NCBI GenBank assembly: GCA_026874595.1
Contig: CM049310.1
Span: 66,356,056 to 66,420,055, forward strand
Source of the DNA: Sipunculus nudus
Taxonomy: Eukaryota > Annelida > Sipuncula > Golfingiida > Sipunculidae
Direction of reading: 5' to 3'
Length of the DNA stretch: 64,000 nucleotides
Position numbers and translations under genes: made by a program. The notes under the pieces were generated by a model. It was not told the origin of the DNA. It did not search any database and saw only the letters and a program-made list of their open reading frames with translations. Of this stretch, positions 21,786 to 32,207 are shown piece by piece. How positions within the stretch are numbered: the stretch's first letter is position 1; each line of letters begins with the position of its first letter.

Positions 21786-22412
21786 GATTGAATCGATGTG
21801 GAATAGTCTGTTGTTTCGCACATCCCATTTTTGTGAAACATACATTGTCGTTTAGTAAACTTTATGCCTGTTTCTTCTTTCCAGGCGATAGATGAAGAAT
21901 ACTTATCACATAATAAAACTTGAATACACAGACTGGTAAAGGATAACCAGAATCACATTATCAAAGTACGCAGACTATAATGACATAATGAAATATGCGT
22001 ACTATATTTTACAAATCAAGTCAAATGGGAGCTTTTGATTAAAAAACATTAAAAACATTAATATGTGCAATATAATGTGAAATGAATGTTGTAAATTTTA
22101 GAATTTTGAAGGATAATCACAGTTACATGAGTGTTAATATCAAATACATGCATGCTTAAGATATGTTGCACTGAGTTACAAAGGGTATAAGGTTTATTCA
22201 TAATTATACTAACTGTATTTGTTACTTTTAATGAGTTTACCATCCAATTTCTTTGACTGTAGCCAAAATGTGATGGCTGGTAGTTTTAGGATTCGTCTGA
22301 TAATAAGACCGTACAAAAGTGCGTTTTGGTTGAGAATCCGTGGGGGGGGGGACCTTAGTGGATATACTATATCACCCCCCCCCCCCCTTTGACAAACAAA
22401 GGAAAGCTATTA

Positions 22413-22417
<5 letters not shown>

Positions 22418-22459
<42 letters not shown>
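22418..22459. repeat. (TA)n microsatellite after G- and C-runs
   Basis: 10 G at 22342-22351, 12 C at 22375-22386, then about 20 TA units. Confidence 0.95.
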
Positions 22460-22463
<4 letters not shown>

Positions 22464-22489
22464 TTTTGTGACACCTTTCAAATACATTA

Positions 22490-22695
22490 CAATTACACTG
22501 TAAAAATGACGTTTCACATGATGTTTCAAAATGATGGTACATGTTTCATTAGAAAACATGTATTCAAATTAAACATGTTTTGAAACATGTAATATTAAGT
22601 ATCTGACAGACTTTCTAGTTTGAAACATCCTTCTTTTCGATACATGTTTAATATGCATGTTTGAGTCATGTCTCATGTTTCACGAAGCAGCTGGT
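22490..22695. mobile_element. AAACATGT-rich MITE, left-type end
   Basis: It starts TTACACTGTAAAAATGACGT, then has many GTTTCA/TGAAAC and ACATGTTT/AAACATGT palindromic units. The terminus is the inverse of the one at the right edge of the related copy at 27,840-28,315 (TTTTTAGAGTGTAA). Truncated, or a diverged partner of that copy. Confidence 0.55.
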
Positions 22696-22699
22696 ATGG

Positions 22700-22850
22700 A
22701 ATAACTGGTAAACAATTATGATAAAGCAGGCGAAATATTCCGTTGTTTTATACACCGGAAATAGCTAACGGAACGCGCGGGAGCGTCCCCGGTCAATAAG
22801 TTTAGGGACCTGAAAACGTGAAATTAAAGAAGACATACGACGGTACAAGT
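22700..22850 (+). promoter_or_regulatory. Promoter/5' UTR-like region of the SAM gene
   Basis: It contains ACCGGAAATAG (ETS-like core CCGGAA), CGCGCGGGAGCGTCCCCGG and TACGACGG just before the ATG. It is locally CpG-rich in AT-rich flanks, as at many animal promoters. No TATA box in a sensible position. Confidence 0.4.
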
Positions 22851-22971
22851 ATGTCCGAGCCACCAGAAACAGGACATCCTCGGGCAGTAAACAAAAACTC
22901 CTCCCTGGAAGATGTTCAGGCATATGCGAGAGAGAAATTTCCTCATGAAGTTGTGGCCAAGCGCTTTGCTG
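22851..22971 (+). CDS. SAM-domain gene, first coding exon
   Basis: ATG at 22851 gives 40 codons plus one base, then a consensus GTAAGT donor at 22972. The last part reads SSLEDVQAYAREKF then PHEVVAKRFA, the first helices of a sterile alpha motif. The remainder of the domain is on the exon at 25557, which is phase-compatible (phase 1). SAM domains mediate protein-protein oligomerisation and sometimes RNA binding. Nothing in this exon shows localisation. It is preceded by a CpG-richer, ETS-site-bearing stretch. This is the most convincing cellular coding exon in the window, though the specific gene is not recognised. Confidence 0.7.
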
Positions 22972-23169
22972 GTAAGTTTCAATTAAATTGTTAAACGAGC
23001 TGACGAGATTTCAGCATAATTAAAGTGCTCAACCTCAATAAACAAATAAATTTAGATTTATTTGGCGTCACTGTCTTAGTAAATAAAATAGTTTTCATAC
23101 AAATTAAATGTAATTTATATTTTTTAATTTATTATTTAAATGTGACCCCCCCCCCCCCTGCCTTTTACT

Positions 23170-23204
23170 TTTAGCTCAGCTGACTATAAGTCATCTGAGC
23201 TAAA
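23170..23204. repeat. Dispersed hairpin repeat (AGCTCAG-TGACT family)
   Basis: TTTAGCTCAGCTGACT (23170-23185), a 3-base loop, then AGTCATCTGAGCTAAA (23189-23204): a 16-bp stem with one mismatch. Relatives occur at about 7,258-7,292 and 35,096-35,132, with a weaker one near 63,930. Confidence 0.7.
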
Positions 23205-23439
23205 GTGATGTCCAGGGTAAGTAGTTTAATCCACAGCCAGTTTAATCCAGAGGTTTAATCCAGATCGGATAAAACAGATTTTAACTCATCCCGTTTTATC
23301 CGAAGTTTGGTCATTTACCGGATATGATGTAGAAATTGTAATAAATAATAAATTTAGCTTTCATATATTAAAATTAAAAGTAATAAGAAACTGATTGTAT
23401 CTATAGTTAACAGTATATATATATATATATATATATATT

Positions 23440-23521
23440 CACCTGAGGATCAGGTCTCATCCAATGAAACAGTCTGTAGTGAATTTAAGGTGTTGTTTTC
23501 TTTATTGTTTTATATATGTAT

Positions 23522-23577
<56 letters not shown>

Positions 23578-23634
23578 ATGAAGAAAAATAACATTACATT
23601 CACTACAGACCGGATGAGACCTGATCCTCAGGTG
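23440..23634. mobile_element. 195-bp foldback element with a (TA)n loop
   Basis: The left arm begins CACCTGAGGATCAGGTCTC and the right arm ends GAGACCTGATCCTCAGGTG. Both continue inward with matching TCTGTAGTGAAT and TTGTTTTATA segments, giving imperfect arms of about 70 bp. The centre is a pure TA/GTA microsatellite. Confidence 0.75.
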
Positions 23635-25556
23635 AAAGTTGTTATATAAACATTCATTATCATAAACCATTATTGAAGGTTATGAAATGATCTTACTTAT
23701 TTTAAGTTTGAAACTTTGTATTATTTCTGAATCTCTTCTGCAGAAAGAGATTTGTGTGACTTACTTACCCAAAATGAAAACTAAAAGTCTTAATGCTTTG
23801 AGAAGTCTGCATGATTATCAATGAGTGCCCTCCCCCTAACTGTATTCCCATTTGTATCACTTTGTGGTCTGGAAACCCCTTTACAGTTTGCTCAGTCTCA
23901 ATTGGGTCTTAAAGGGGCCCAGTCACCTATCTGTCCTGTATTAGCTAAAGGTCATCCTATGGAGCTTATATAAGAAAATGCCAGAAGACGCGGATATCAC
24001 CACACACGGGCTGCTTGTTTTGTTTATATTAACGTGTTTATAATATGTGGTGTCCTGCAAAAATAAAACAAATTCAATATGGGCATATGACAGCAAGTCC
24101 AATAAACCAGAGCTTTGCAAATATTACAAATGACAATGTAAGCCCAGGATCTTTACCAGGTTAGCATCACCATCAGGGTTTGAACCTATTTTAACTAACC
24201 AAGCAGGTAAACCCCAAGTAAAGGTATTTTACCCAGGTTTTAACCAGTGAATTATCCAGGTTTTTCACATTTATTCGCTTTAATCATACATGAGGATCAC
24301 ACCTTAGTTACTATCTGGTTGGTAAGCAGTCATGATCCATAGAAACCACCCCAATCAAGAAGCAGCCTTTTTTCAGTCACACTGAAAGTCATATTTGGCT
24401 ATACAGTGCACCTGGCTAATCAACAGGCTCGCTCAGAGTCATGTACCTCTCAGAATTGAACTCATATTAGGATATACACACACAATGTGCTGAGCACATC
24501 ACTAATTGACATTACAAGGAATTAAGATGCCATTAACTACTCACACATGATCTTATGTTGGGCAATGCAGGGCACAGCACTAATATATAAACAAGTCATT
24601 TTGCCTTCATATGGTTTGTATGACTCTTTCAAAGCGACAGCTGATATCTGATCACTCTTAAGGTACTGCAAGCATGATGCACTGAATTATTACTATATTC
24701 AATTGTATAGAATAAAAATGTTAAAATTGTGAAATTTTTACATAAACTTTATGTTTAAAACTAGAGAAAATGTGGGACTGAAAAGAAAGCCTGTGTAAAA
24801 CCCGGAAAAAACCTGGGTAAAACCTATTTTACCCAACCTGGGTTAAACCCAGGTTGTACCCAGATGATGAGTAAAATCTGCAAACCCTTATCACCATGGA
24901 AGCGAACAAATAATCATTTATTGAATTTTATATTATTTTCCAATATGAGGGATTGATATGATCTACTGGTAACCCAAATTTTCACACAGTGTCAGATTTT
25001 TTAGCAGATGTCAAATTGTTCACTCCTTGCATATAAATGTTCTTTTTTGGAAGTGACAGTTTTCATTATGTGCATCTATTAAGAGATATTTTGGTCTACA
25101 CTGACATCATTACTGGTATAAAGGTGAACAGTGAGATTGGTGCTGCTGCACATTCCAAGTTTGTGAGTGAATTAATACTTGTGTAGGAAATTTATATATT
25201 TACAAAGAATTCCTGTAAGCTTTAACAATTACTGAAAAAGTTTTGAGGAATAGGTTTCATGGTAGTAAAGGCAAGCTTATTAAAATCCACAGTTACTCTT
25301 ATAGTTCATTCCAGCTTGAGGTTTATGGTCCAAGGACATGTATCAGGCACAGATCCAGGATTTTTTTTTTTTGGGGGGGGGGGGGGGTCAACTGGTGTCA
25401 TTGGGTGCTTATTTACATGTCATGCATAAAATTTGTCTAAAAAAGTTTGGTGGTTGAAGGCAGGGGGGTCTCGATTCCCCCCACGCCTGTGTATGTACAA
25501 CAATTCGGACAGTGTTAGACAGTGATACAAATGTGAATGTGTGCTCTGCATTTCAG

Positions 25557-25642
25557 AAAACTACATTGATGGAGAAGCCCTTGCAAGTTTGACTGCGGAG
25601 GAAGTTCACAAGATATTTCCAGAGATTGGGCTTCAGAAATTG
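25557..25642 (+). CDS. SAM-domain gene, second exon
   Basis: A CTCTGCATTTCAG acceptor is phase 1, matching the donor at 22971. The frame ENYIDGEALASLTAEEVHK, then IFPEIGLQKL is the classic SAM core: I-D-G-x-A-L-x-x-L-T, an acidic helix, then the final I-G helix. The chosen donor is GTAACG at 25643, which leaves phase 0 and joins the exon at 26378 without a stop. A later GTATTC donor at 25674 would give an early stop. Without splicing the frame runs on to 25768 with no domain-like sequence. Confidence 0.65.
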
Positions 25643-25681
25643 GTAACGAGTTCTCAAGGAAGAAGGTTGGCAGGTATTCAG

Positions 25682-25830
25682 CAAGCTTTAAGATGGAGCC
25701 CCTGTTTACATGTCCATTATGCCCACACAAGTTTATGTCAGACCAGACACTGTCAAAGCATAAAATAAATAAACATAAGTCCCATCTATACTTTAGTCAG
25801 CATAGACTTTGGGCATCAGTTGGATGTTAG
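25682..25830 (+). CDS. Alternative exon/ORF with one C2H2 zinc finger
   Basis: The frame from ATG 25693 reads MEPLFTCPLCPHKFMSDQT, then LSKHKINKHK, a C-x2-C-x12-H-x4-H finger with the conserved Phe and Leu. It ends at TAG 25828. It is one frame off the SAM reading frame of the same region. An AG at 25680-25681 is a weak acceptor, and using it after the first exon's phase-1 donor keeps the finger in frame with ATG 22851. So it may be an alternative exon that replaces the SAM C-half with a zinc finger, or part of one ancestral exon separated by a frameshift. C2H2 fingers bind DNA or RNA. Confidence 0.45.
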
Positions 25831-26377
25831 CAAGATAGCACCAAGGGTTTTGATCGGATTTCTTAGTGGAAGGCAAGGACTAACTACTCTCCCAATTACT
25901 CAATATCATGGAAAAATGATTTTAGGCATACTGTCAAATATTCTTGTATATCAGTATTGAATCATACTATTTTCATTTTTCTGAAATCATTTATTATTCA
26001 TCAGAATTATATCAAACCATGCATTATTAATCAGTTGATTTAAGTCACAGTAGGCAGTGGGCTTTATTTGTTTGTCAGCACAATAGCACCAAGGGTTTAA
26101 TATGAGTTTATTCTAATTTTGTGAAAAGCATTGACTTATGACTCACCCGAAGTGAGTACTTTTTGGTTGACCTTGACCCATATTTGCAGAAATTATTTTT
26201 GTGCTTCACGGGGAGCTTAATGAATTAGGTTGCAAATCCAAATTTTCTAGTTTTTCTTTGATTTGTTCAATATTTCCGGTGCACTAGTTTTTAATATATG
26301 ATTATACTGCATATTTAATTGTGAGGTATAATAATTTTGACTCATGCATAATTTATAACATGATCACTTCTTTTCAG

Positions 26378-26521
26378 GAAGATATCATGGATTCTTCCTT
26401 CAAGACATCAGAGGGGGCTAAACCATTCGCTGTTTTTGTGAAGGTTCCAGAGAAAGACAAGAGCACATCCATCATTCAAGCAGTTTATAGGGGCTCTTTA
26501 CAAATAAGGTTTATTCTGTAG
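26378..26521 (+). CDS. SAM-domain gene, third exon (terminal or with a downstream donor)
   Basis: A TCACTTCTTTTCAG acceptor precedes EDIMDSSFKTSEGAKPF, then AVFVKVPEKDKSTSIIQ, in phase 0 with the donor at 25642. The frame meets TAG at 26519-26521. A possible AAG/GTTTAT donor at 26509 would continue the gene. The AVFVKVPEKDKS stretch looks like a beta-rich start of another domain, but I cannot name it. A mixed charged composition and a clean acceptor support coding. Confidence 0.55.
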   Translation, partial: EDIMDSSFKTSEGAKPFAVFVKVPEKDKSTSIIQAVYRGSLQIRFIL

Positions 26522-27835
26522 AAAATTACTCAGAAAGACTTTATTACTGTTCAAGACTTTTGCTGCTCACACTAGACATTGGATTTTATGGGTTTGTTAA
26601 CAGGATCAGACCTGCTGGCACATTGGAAAGCTACAAACGTTGGTGTTTACTTTTGCTCTGTTTCTTTCAATGGTGGCTACAAGCGGGCATGTAATCTGGT
26701 AATACTTAATAAGTGTTTGTTAATTCAGTAAGCCACCACCCCTATCATAAACCAAACCTCTTTAGAACTAAACTAGTAAATTTTAACCTTATTCATTTGT
26801 AGAAAGACGGAATGATTTGATAATACAAGTCAGTTTTTTTTGCCAGTCATTCTATGTGAGTATCCCTGATACTAAATTTTGTCTTTTGTTGTTTATATAT
26901 ATATGAATTAAGCTGAGTGTCATGGCCCATGGGCCGCTAGTTGAATGTAACAATGAATACTTTGCTGTATCAGAGTGGAGTGTATGAAACAGTTGTGATG
27001 TTGTTACATTAGGGAACTTATATTGGTTGGTTGCTTCTGTTCGTTTGAGATGATTGTTAACCAGCTAATATTATTTTTACATTTAAGCTAGAAGCGGATG
27101 TCTTACTATGTTTCAGCAGGACTGGGTGAACATAGCCTAAGATTTAGCATTACATTATCACAAGAAGGGGCATTTAGAATTCATAGATTCAGGTTTAGGT
27201 TAAATTACCAGTATTTCATGTTGATCATTTGTATAGCTCTCAGAATGAGGAGTAGAATGCTTTTTCATTAAAAAAAATACACTTTTATTTTGAAAAGATT
27301 ATACGTTTAAAATTAAGATGACAATGGTATGCTGTCATTCATTTTTAAATTTTATTCATATTTTTGTCCTTTTCAGTAAAACAAAAATAACAGCCATGTT
27401 AGGTTTCAAGAGGTGTTTATTTATAACCTAAGTTACGTAATTACCGGATGTTTATAATTCCCAAATAAAACTGAAATAAAAGAAAACATAACAGTTTGTT
27501 TCATTTAAATTGGATGTACCAGTAATTGTTCAGTATGGACCATTCAGAGTGTTCTTTGCTTATTTCAAACTGTTCATAACTGTCTCGGCATCTGATTGAT
27601 GCCTTCTGATTATTTCTGGTATTCATATAATTGAACCATTCCATACCTAATCTAAGCACAAGTTTGTGCACTATAAAAATGAATATGATTTGTTATTATT
27701 ATAGTTTTAATTTTGAATACATGTATTAAAAAGTATATTTTTCATGGAAAAAGTGTGCATATTTTTTTTTTCTATTTTCAGTAAGATTGAAATGTGATAT
27801 TCCCATCACTGAACCCAATTTAAGTTCTGTTACTT
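26522..27835. other. Non-coding stretch, 3' of the SAM exons
   Basis: No supported coding. A (TA)n-like tract lies near 26,895 followed by the dispersed repeat segment GGCCCATGGGCCGCTAG. If the SAM gene ends at 26521 the left part is 3' UTR; AATAAA-type signals are abundant but uninformative in AT-rich DNA. Confidence 0.35.
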
Positions 27836-27839
27836 AAAA

Positions 27840-28315
27840 AAAGGTGTCTACAAATCTTCTGGATGCATGTTTCATATGAGGACATGTCTTTTGCGTTATA
27901 AAACGTACATACGTTGAAACATCATGTGCGGTTGACATGTGTTTAAAAAAACGGGACAAATGATGTCTCAGAAGATGTTTCAAAATTTTGATATTTCACA
28001 TTGAAACGTCATTCAAAACATGTTGCCTCAAACATGTTTAAATATCATAACATGTTCCACCTAATTTGAAACATATCTTATGACATGTTTTAAATTAAGC
28101 ATGTTTCAAGTCTAAACATGTGTATCCAAAACATGTCTCATAAATTGAAATCAAGCTCTTGAGACATGGTTTGGTTTGAAACATGTTTTATGAATATTTG
28201 AAACTTGACCCTTCCTTGAAACATCTAACAACACGAACACATTTTTCAAAAAACGGGACAAAATGATGTTTCATGTTGAAACATAAAACATGTCCTCAGT
28301 TTTTAGAGTGTAAGT
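27840..28315. mobile_element. AAACATGT-rich foldback MITE
   Basis: About 475 bp made largely of TGAAACATGT/ACATGTTTCA modules in both orientations, with AAACGGGACAAA repeated near both sides (about 27,950 and 28,252). It ends CAGTTTTTAGAGTGTAAG. The same modules form the segment at 22490-22695. Confidence 0.65.
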
Positions 28316-28514
28316 ATAAGTTTTTTTAAATAAAGCATAATGTTTCCAGTGTATATAAATTCAAATCCAGGTTATGGTCCCAGTTTATGTTAATATAAAC
28401 ATGGTTAAATACATGATATAATATATTGCATAGTAAACCTAAGTCTTTAAATCTGATTATTAACATATTTTATTTCCAAAATAAAAACATTATTCTCTGA
28501 ATATCAGGAAGGGG

Positions 28515-28612
28515 AAATGATTACATTGACCATCCCCTTGCTAAAAGGGGGGGTTGAGGGGTTGTTTACCCTCATCCCCCCTGTATTAACACCCCTGGTC
28601 TTGCATGGCTTG
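28515..28612 (+). mobile_element. Partial copy of the hAT-type MITE seen at 42530
   Basis: TTGACCATCCCCTTGC, then a G-run, ...CATCCCCC and a terminus ATTAACACCCCTGG match the right half of 42,850-42,926. No left terminus or duplicate flank found. A (TA)n tract follows at 28,640-28,680. Confidence 0.5.
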
Positions 28613-28638
28613 GGTAAGAACTGTATATATATATACAG

Positions 28639-28684
<46 letters not shown>

Positions 28685-28779
28685 TCAGTTATATATGTTT
28701 TTCCATATTTGTTTGGCATGTTGGTTTATCAGAATTGTCATATGTTGATTCGTTGGTAACTGTCATGATACGTCACACA

Positions 28780-28965
28780 GCCGGGCCTTTCCCCTCCATG
28801 TCGCAGAAACTGCCCCAGACATCTCCATATTCTGGCCAGGAATGATCGTTTTATGGGAAACATATACATAAATATGTGAAGGTCACCTGCGGGTGTACGT
28901 CAGAAAACCGGGCCTTCCTCCAAGTCGCAGAAACTGTCCCAGAAAGTACGGTATTTTGACATGTG
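28780..28965. repeat. ~125-bp direct repeat pair
   Basis: CCGGGCCTTTCCCCTCCATG...TCGCAGAAACTGCCCCAG and CCGGGCCTTCCTCCAAG...TCGCAGAAACTGTCCCAG are two diverged copies of the same unit. Confidence 0.6.
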
Positions 28966-28979
28966 GACTACTCAAGTAA

Positions 28980-30832
28980 ATGCTTATCACTAGTAATATA
29001 TCGTATATCCGGGGTATGGGTTACCCTAGGGCATGAAAACAGTAAGTGCTTCTCACGAGTAATATATGGTATATATCAGTGATATGGGTGTCCCGAACCA
29101 TTCGGGCATGAAATACTCCATGAAGTGTTTGCCACTTTAGTAATATATGGCATATCCGTCATATGGGTTACTCTTACCATTCGGATATGGAATACTTATT
29201 AAGTGTTTGACACTATAGTAATATATTGTATATGCAGGATAAGGGCACAACACTTCGGGGATAGAATACTCCAGTAAGTGTTTGTCACATGTAATAATTG
29301 ACATATCCGTCATGTGGGATACCCTAACCCTTCGGATAAGAAATAATCCAGTAAGTGCTTGTCACTATGTAATCTACTAAGGGCCAGTCCACATATACAA
29401 TTCTTGCTCTCTGTATATTTCATCATGATTATATAATATGTAAGGTTTAGGTGTTGAAGTTAATTGGAACTTTGTGTATTCAAGTGTCAGAGCTTAGTTG
29501 CCGGGTAATTACATAATTACTGTAATTGCTAAGCCTTCATTACATGGCAACACTATTAAGTCTAAATGCTCTTTCATTCAGCTGTTGTGCACACCTTTCT
29601 TTAACGGTATCTGTTTGGGACACGTCAGGAAAAGCTCTGATTGGCGGACTCCTTGTTTATGGATCTTGCTTGAAGACATACTAGGTGTTGAGAGTCAGTT
29701 AGAAACTTGGGGCCAAGCCCTGAGCATGGGCTTGGCAGCCCCTCTGCTGTATATAGTTGAAATAAAGAATTTTATACATCACCTCAGAGACTTTGCAAGT
29801 TTGTCGCCATGCATCCCGGGCCAGATTGGGATCTCTACAACTAGTAATATATAGGTTATCCGTCATATGGGTTACCCTAACCCTTCGGGGATGGAATACT
29901 CCAGTAAATGTTTGACACAAGTAATATATAGTATATCTGCGTTATGAGATACCCTAATCCCTCGGGCACAGAATACTCCAGAGTATGATTGTCACTAGTA
30001 ATGTGAGGTATGTCCGGTTTATTGGTAGCCCTAACCTTCGCACCTGAAATACTCTAGTAAGAGCTTGTCACTAGTAATATATCTTATATCCGGGATATGG
30101 GTAATACCCCAACCCTTCGGTCATGGAATTCCGCAGTATCTGTTTGTCATGCACTATTAATATATGCTATATCGCGGATATGGGTAACCGATTATAAGTC
30201 TTTAGGCAGGAAATAATCCAGTAGGTGTTAGTTAGCTGACTGTCTGGCAAAACCGTCTAATATGGGTCACTCTAACCCTTACTGCATGAAATGCTCCCCT
30301 AAGTTTTTGTCACTAGTAATATATGCCATATCCGGCATAAGGGTTACCCTAACCCTCTGGCAATGAAATACTCCAATAAGTGTTTGTCACTAGTAATGTA
30401 TTGAAGATCGGGGACATGGGTTACCCTAAACCTTCGGCTACTGAAGACTCCAGTATAGGTTTGTCACGAGTAATATATGGTATAGCTGTCATACGGGTTA
30501 TCCTATCCCTTCGAGCTTGGAATACTCCAGTAAGTGTTTGTTACATATTATATATGGCATATTCGTTATTTGAGTTACCCTAACCCTTCAGGCATAAAAT
30601 ACTTCAGTAAGTAGTTGTGACTAGTTATATATGGTATATCCTAGTTATGGGTGACCCTAACCTGTCGCGCACGGAGTACTCCAGTATATTTTTGTCACTA
30701 GATATATATGGCATATACGTCACATGGGGTACTTTAACCCTGGGGCATGAAATACTCAAGTGTTTGTCAGTTATAATATATGGTAAATCCGCGATATGAC
30801 TCTCCCTCACCCTTCAGGCATGGAATACAGTC
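28980..30832. repeat. Degenerate ~79-bp tandem array (~18 copies)
   Basis: The consensus unit runs CACTAGTAATATATGGTATATCC, GATATGGGTTACCCTAACCC, TTCGGGCATGGAATACTCCAG, TAAGTGTTTGT. Copies are diverged but in register from 28,980 to 30,832, interrupted only by the solo LTR at 29368-29839. ORFs here are translations of the array. Confidence 0.85.
29368..29839 (+). mobile_element. Solo LTR (472 bp) with a 4-bp target duplication
   Basis: It starts TGTAATCTAC and ends ATCTCTACA, so it has TGTA...TACA termini. The target ACTA is present on both sides (29364-29367 and 29840-29843). Removing the insert and one ACTA restores the host array's CACTAGTAATATAT. Inside, TATATAG near 29,750 and AATAAAG near 29,762 fit a promoter and a poly(A) signal. 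No internal retroviral genes, so it is a solo LTR from recombination. The ORF 29498-29854 is not a gene. Orientation is set by the TATA/AATAAA order. Confidence 0.8.
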
Positions 30833-31655
30833 GATCCCGTTAATTGAATATCATATTTTCAACCGACTTTATTCATTTAAGCGGGCTATTCAAATAAACG
30901 GGGTGTTAATCTTCAAGCTTGTAGCCGTCACCATAATACTATGAATTACTATCGGATGGCTTGCTTGTGTTTCTCATATTATTCAGAGGGTTCTGAATTA
31001 TCTCTTTTGGATTTTTTCATTTTATGGTGTTTCATTTAATTAGTTAATATATGTTATTTATTTATAATTTCTACACCTTCTACGGAAAAAATACTGTATA
31101 TTCACCTGTTTCCATTTATTATTGATAAAAAACGATCTCACTGCCTTGGTTGACATCTTACCGATCACGTGAATATATCAAATGTTGTCAAAGGTTTAAT
31201 ACGATTCCTCATTGATTTTGATTTATCATAAAAAAAATGTATTTATTTCAACTAAAGAAACGGAGAATTACTGTGCATTCACCTGCTCGTGTATGTTGTC
31301 TATAAAAAGCGATGGTGCAAAATGGCTGAGAGCTTTACGATCACGTGAATGTGTCAAAGGTCACGAAATTTAGTAAGATTCCTAAAATATATTTTTTTAA
31401 ATTTTTATTACACGTATTGTCTTTTTTTTTAACTTAAAAACACTTTCTGTACTTTTACCTGTTCGTGTGTGGTTTAAAAAAAACGACGTTTCCTGAAAAC
31501 GTCATCCTTCCGCCAAAGATCGTTTCTACTCAAAACCATTGTAATCACGATCCTATGCAGTGTGCATGGCTGGCTGCATACCGATCACGTGAATATGTCA
31601 AAGGTCAATAAGGTTGAGAGGCCACATAAGGCCAGAAAAATACAGATTCATACTT
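30833..31655. repeat. Diverged ~180-240-bp repeats carrying TCACGTGA
   Basis: Three units share CCGATCACGTGAATATGTCAAAGGTCA-type sequence (TCACGTGA at 31165, 31341 and 31585), preceded by TTCACCTG and an AAAAACGA-type segment. The palindrome is an E-box of the M-box/CLEAR type. Confidence 0.6.
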
Positions 31656-32100
31656 CGAATTAACTATAAAAAACGAATCGATACTGTTTTCCTTACGGAT
31701 TTTACAGTGAATTATAAAAAATATTCACCGATCGACCGTACAGGTTATGCTCTCGAATAAAAGACCAAGTTTATAGCGTATCCCGTGTTTATAATGCAAC
31801 CACCCCGTGACAGTTTGTCCGGGGAGCACGTGTAGAGTTAACGCATCAAACACACATTTAAGCAAGCATGTAATCAAGGAGGGAAACCATTTGAGTCGGT
31901 GGCTCGAGTTATATCAATGGCTAATTAGAAAATGGAGTGGTCAGTGGACCATGAGGTAACCCTTCAAACCTGTCGGTCGAGCAATATCAAATGCTAATTA
32001 GCGCACCGGGCGGTCAGTAGTCCGTGAGACCGTAGTCGCACATGAATATCCGGGATTGTCGTGCATGATTTACGGGTTTTACATTACAATTATCCGATTT
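31656..32100. other. Unique non-coding stretch
   Basis: Includes two related segments (about 31,905-31,930 and 31,980-32,005: AATATCAAATGCTAATTAG and ATATCAATGGCTAATTAG), an old direct repeat. No coding. Confidence 0.35.
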
Positions 32101-32111
32101 TTCTTATAATA

Positions 32112-32207
32112 TACATAGTATACATAACTGCTCGAGGACCCCCCCTCCCAATTATGACGGATATGCCTTCCGAAATGTCGCAGAAAAGGTTCCAGTAGCT
32201 TAGACAT
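32112..32207 (-). CDS. Candidate minus-strand first exon (MSKLLEPFLRHFG...)
   Basis: A minus ATG at 32207-32205 in GGCGAAATGTCTAAG opens MSKLLEPFLRHFGRHIRHNW and a Gly/Ser stretch. A possible donor (TAT/GTATAC) lies near 32,112. Upstream on the minus strand is a CpG-richer, CTCF-like, promoter-like segment. The frame stays open to 32079 but the end is low-complexity. Product not recognised. Confidence 0.27.

Larger units (their letters stand above)
22972..25556. other. Intron of the SAM gene with nested repeats
   Basis: About 2.6 kb. It includes 13 C (23146-23158), a hairpin repeat (23170-23204), (TA)n tracts, a 195-bp foldback (23440-23634) and AT-rich unique sequence. At about 24,180-24,880 several short degenerate repeats contain AACCTGGGTTAAACCC-type inverted units. 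At 25,344-25,490 a G-run-bearing segment starts CAGGCACAGATCCAGG and ends CCCACGCCTG. Confidence 0.5.

Noticed and set aside
25344-25492. Second hAT-type MITE (CAGGCACAGATCC ... CCACGCCTG)
   Set aside because: Ends are only weakly inverted and the flanks share just TGTAT (5 bp), not an 8-bp duplication; boundaries uncertain.
29498-29854. 118-codon plus-strand ORF
   Set aside because: It lies almost wholly inside the solo LTR and ends in array sequence; no retroviral or other domain, and LTR structure explains it.
28980-30832. Possible CRISPR-like or regulatory repeat array because of regular ~79-bp units
   Set aside because: Units are contiguous and diverged with no spacers; eukaryotic context; it is a degenerate tandem satellite.
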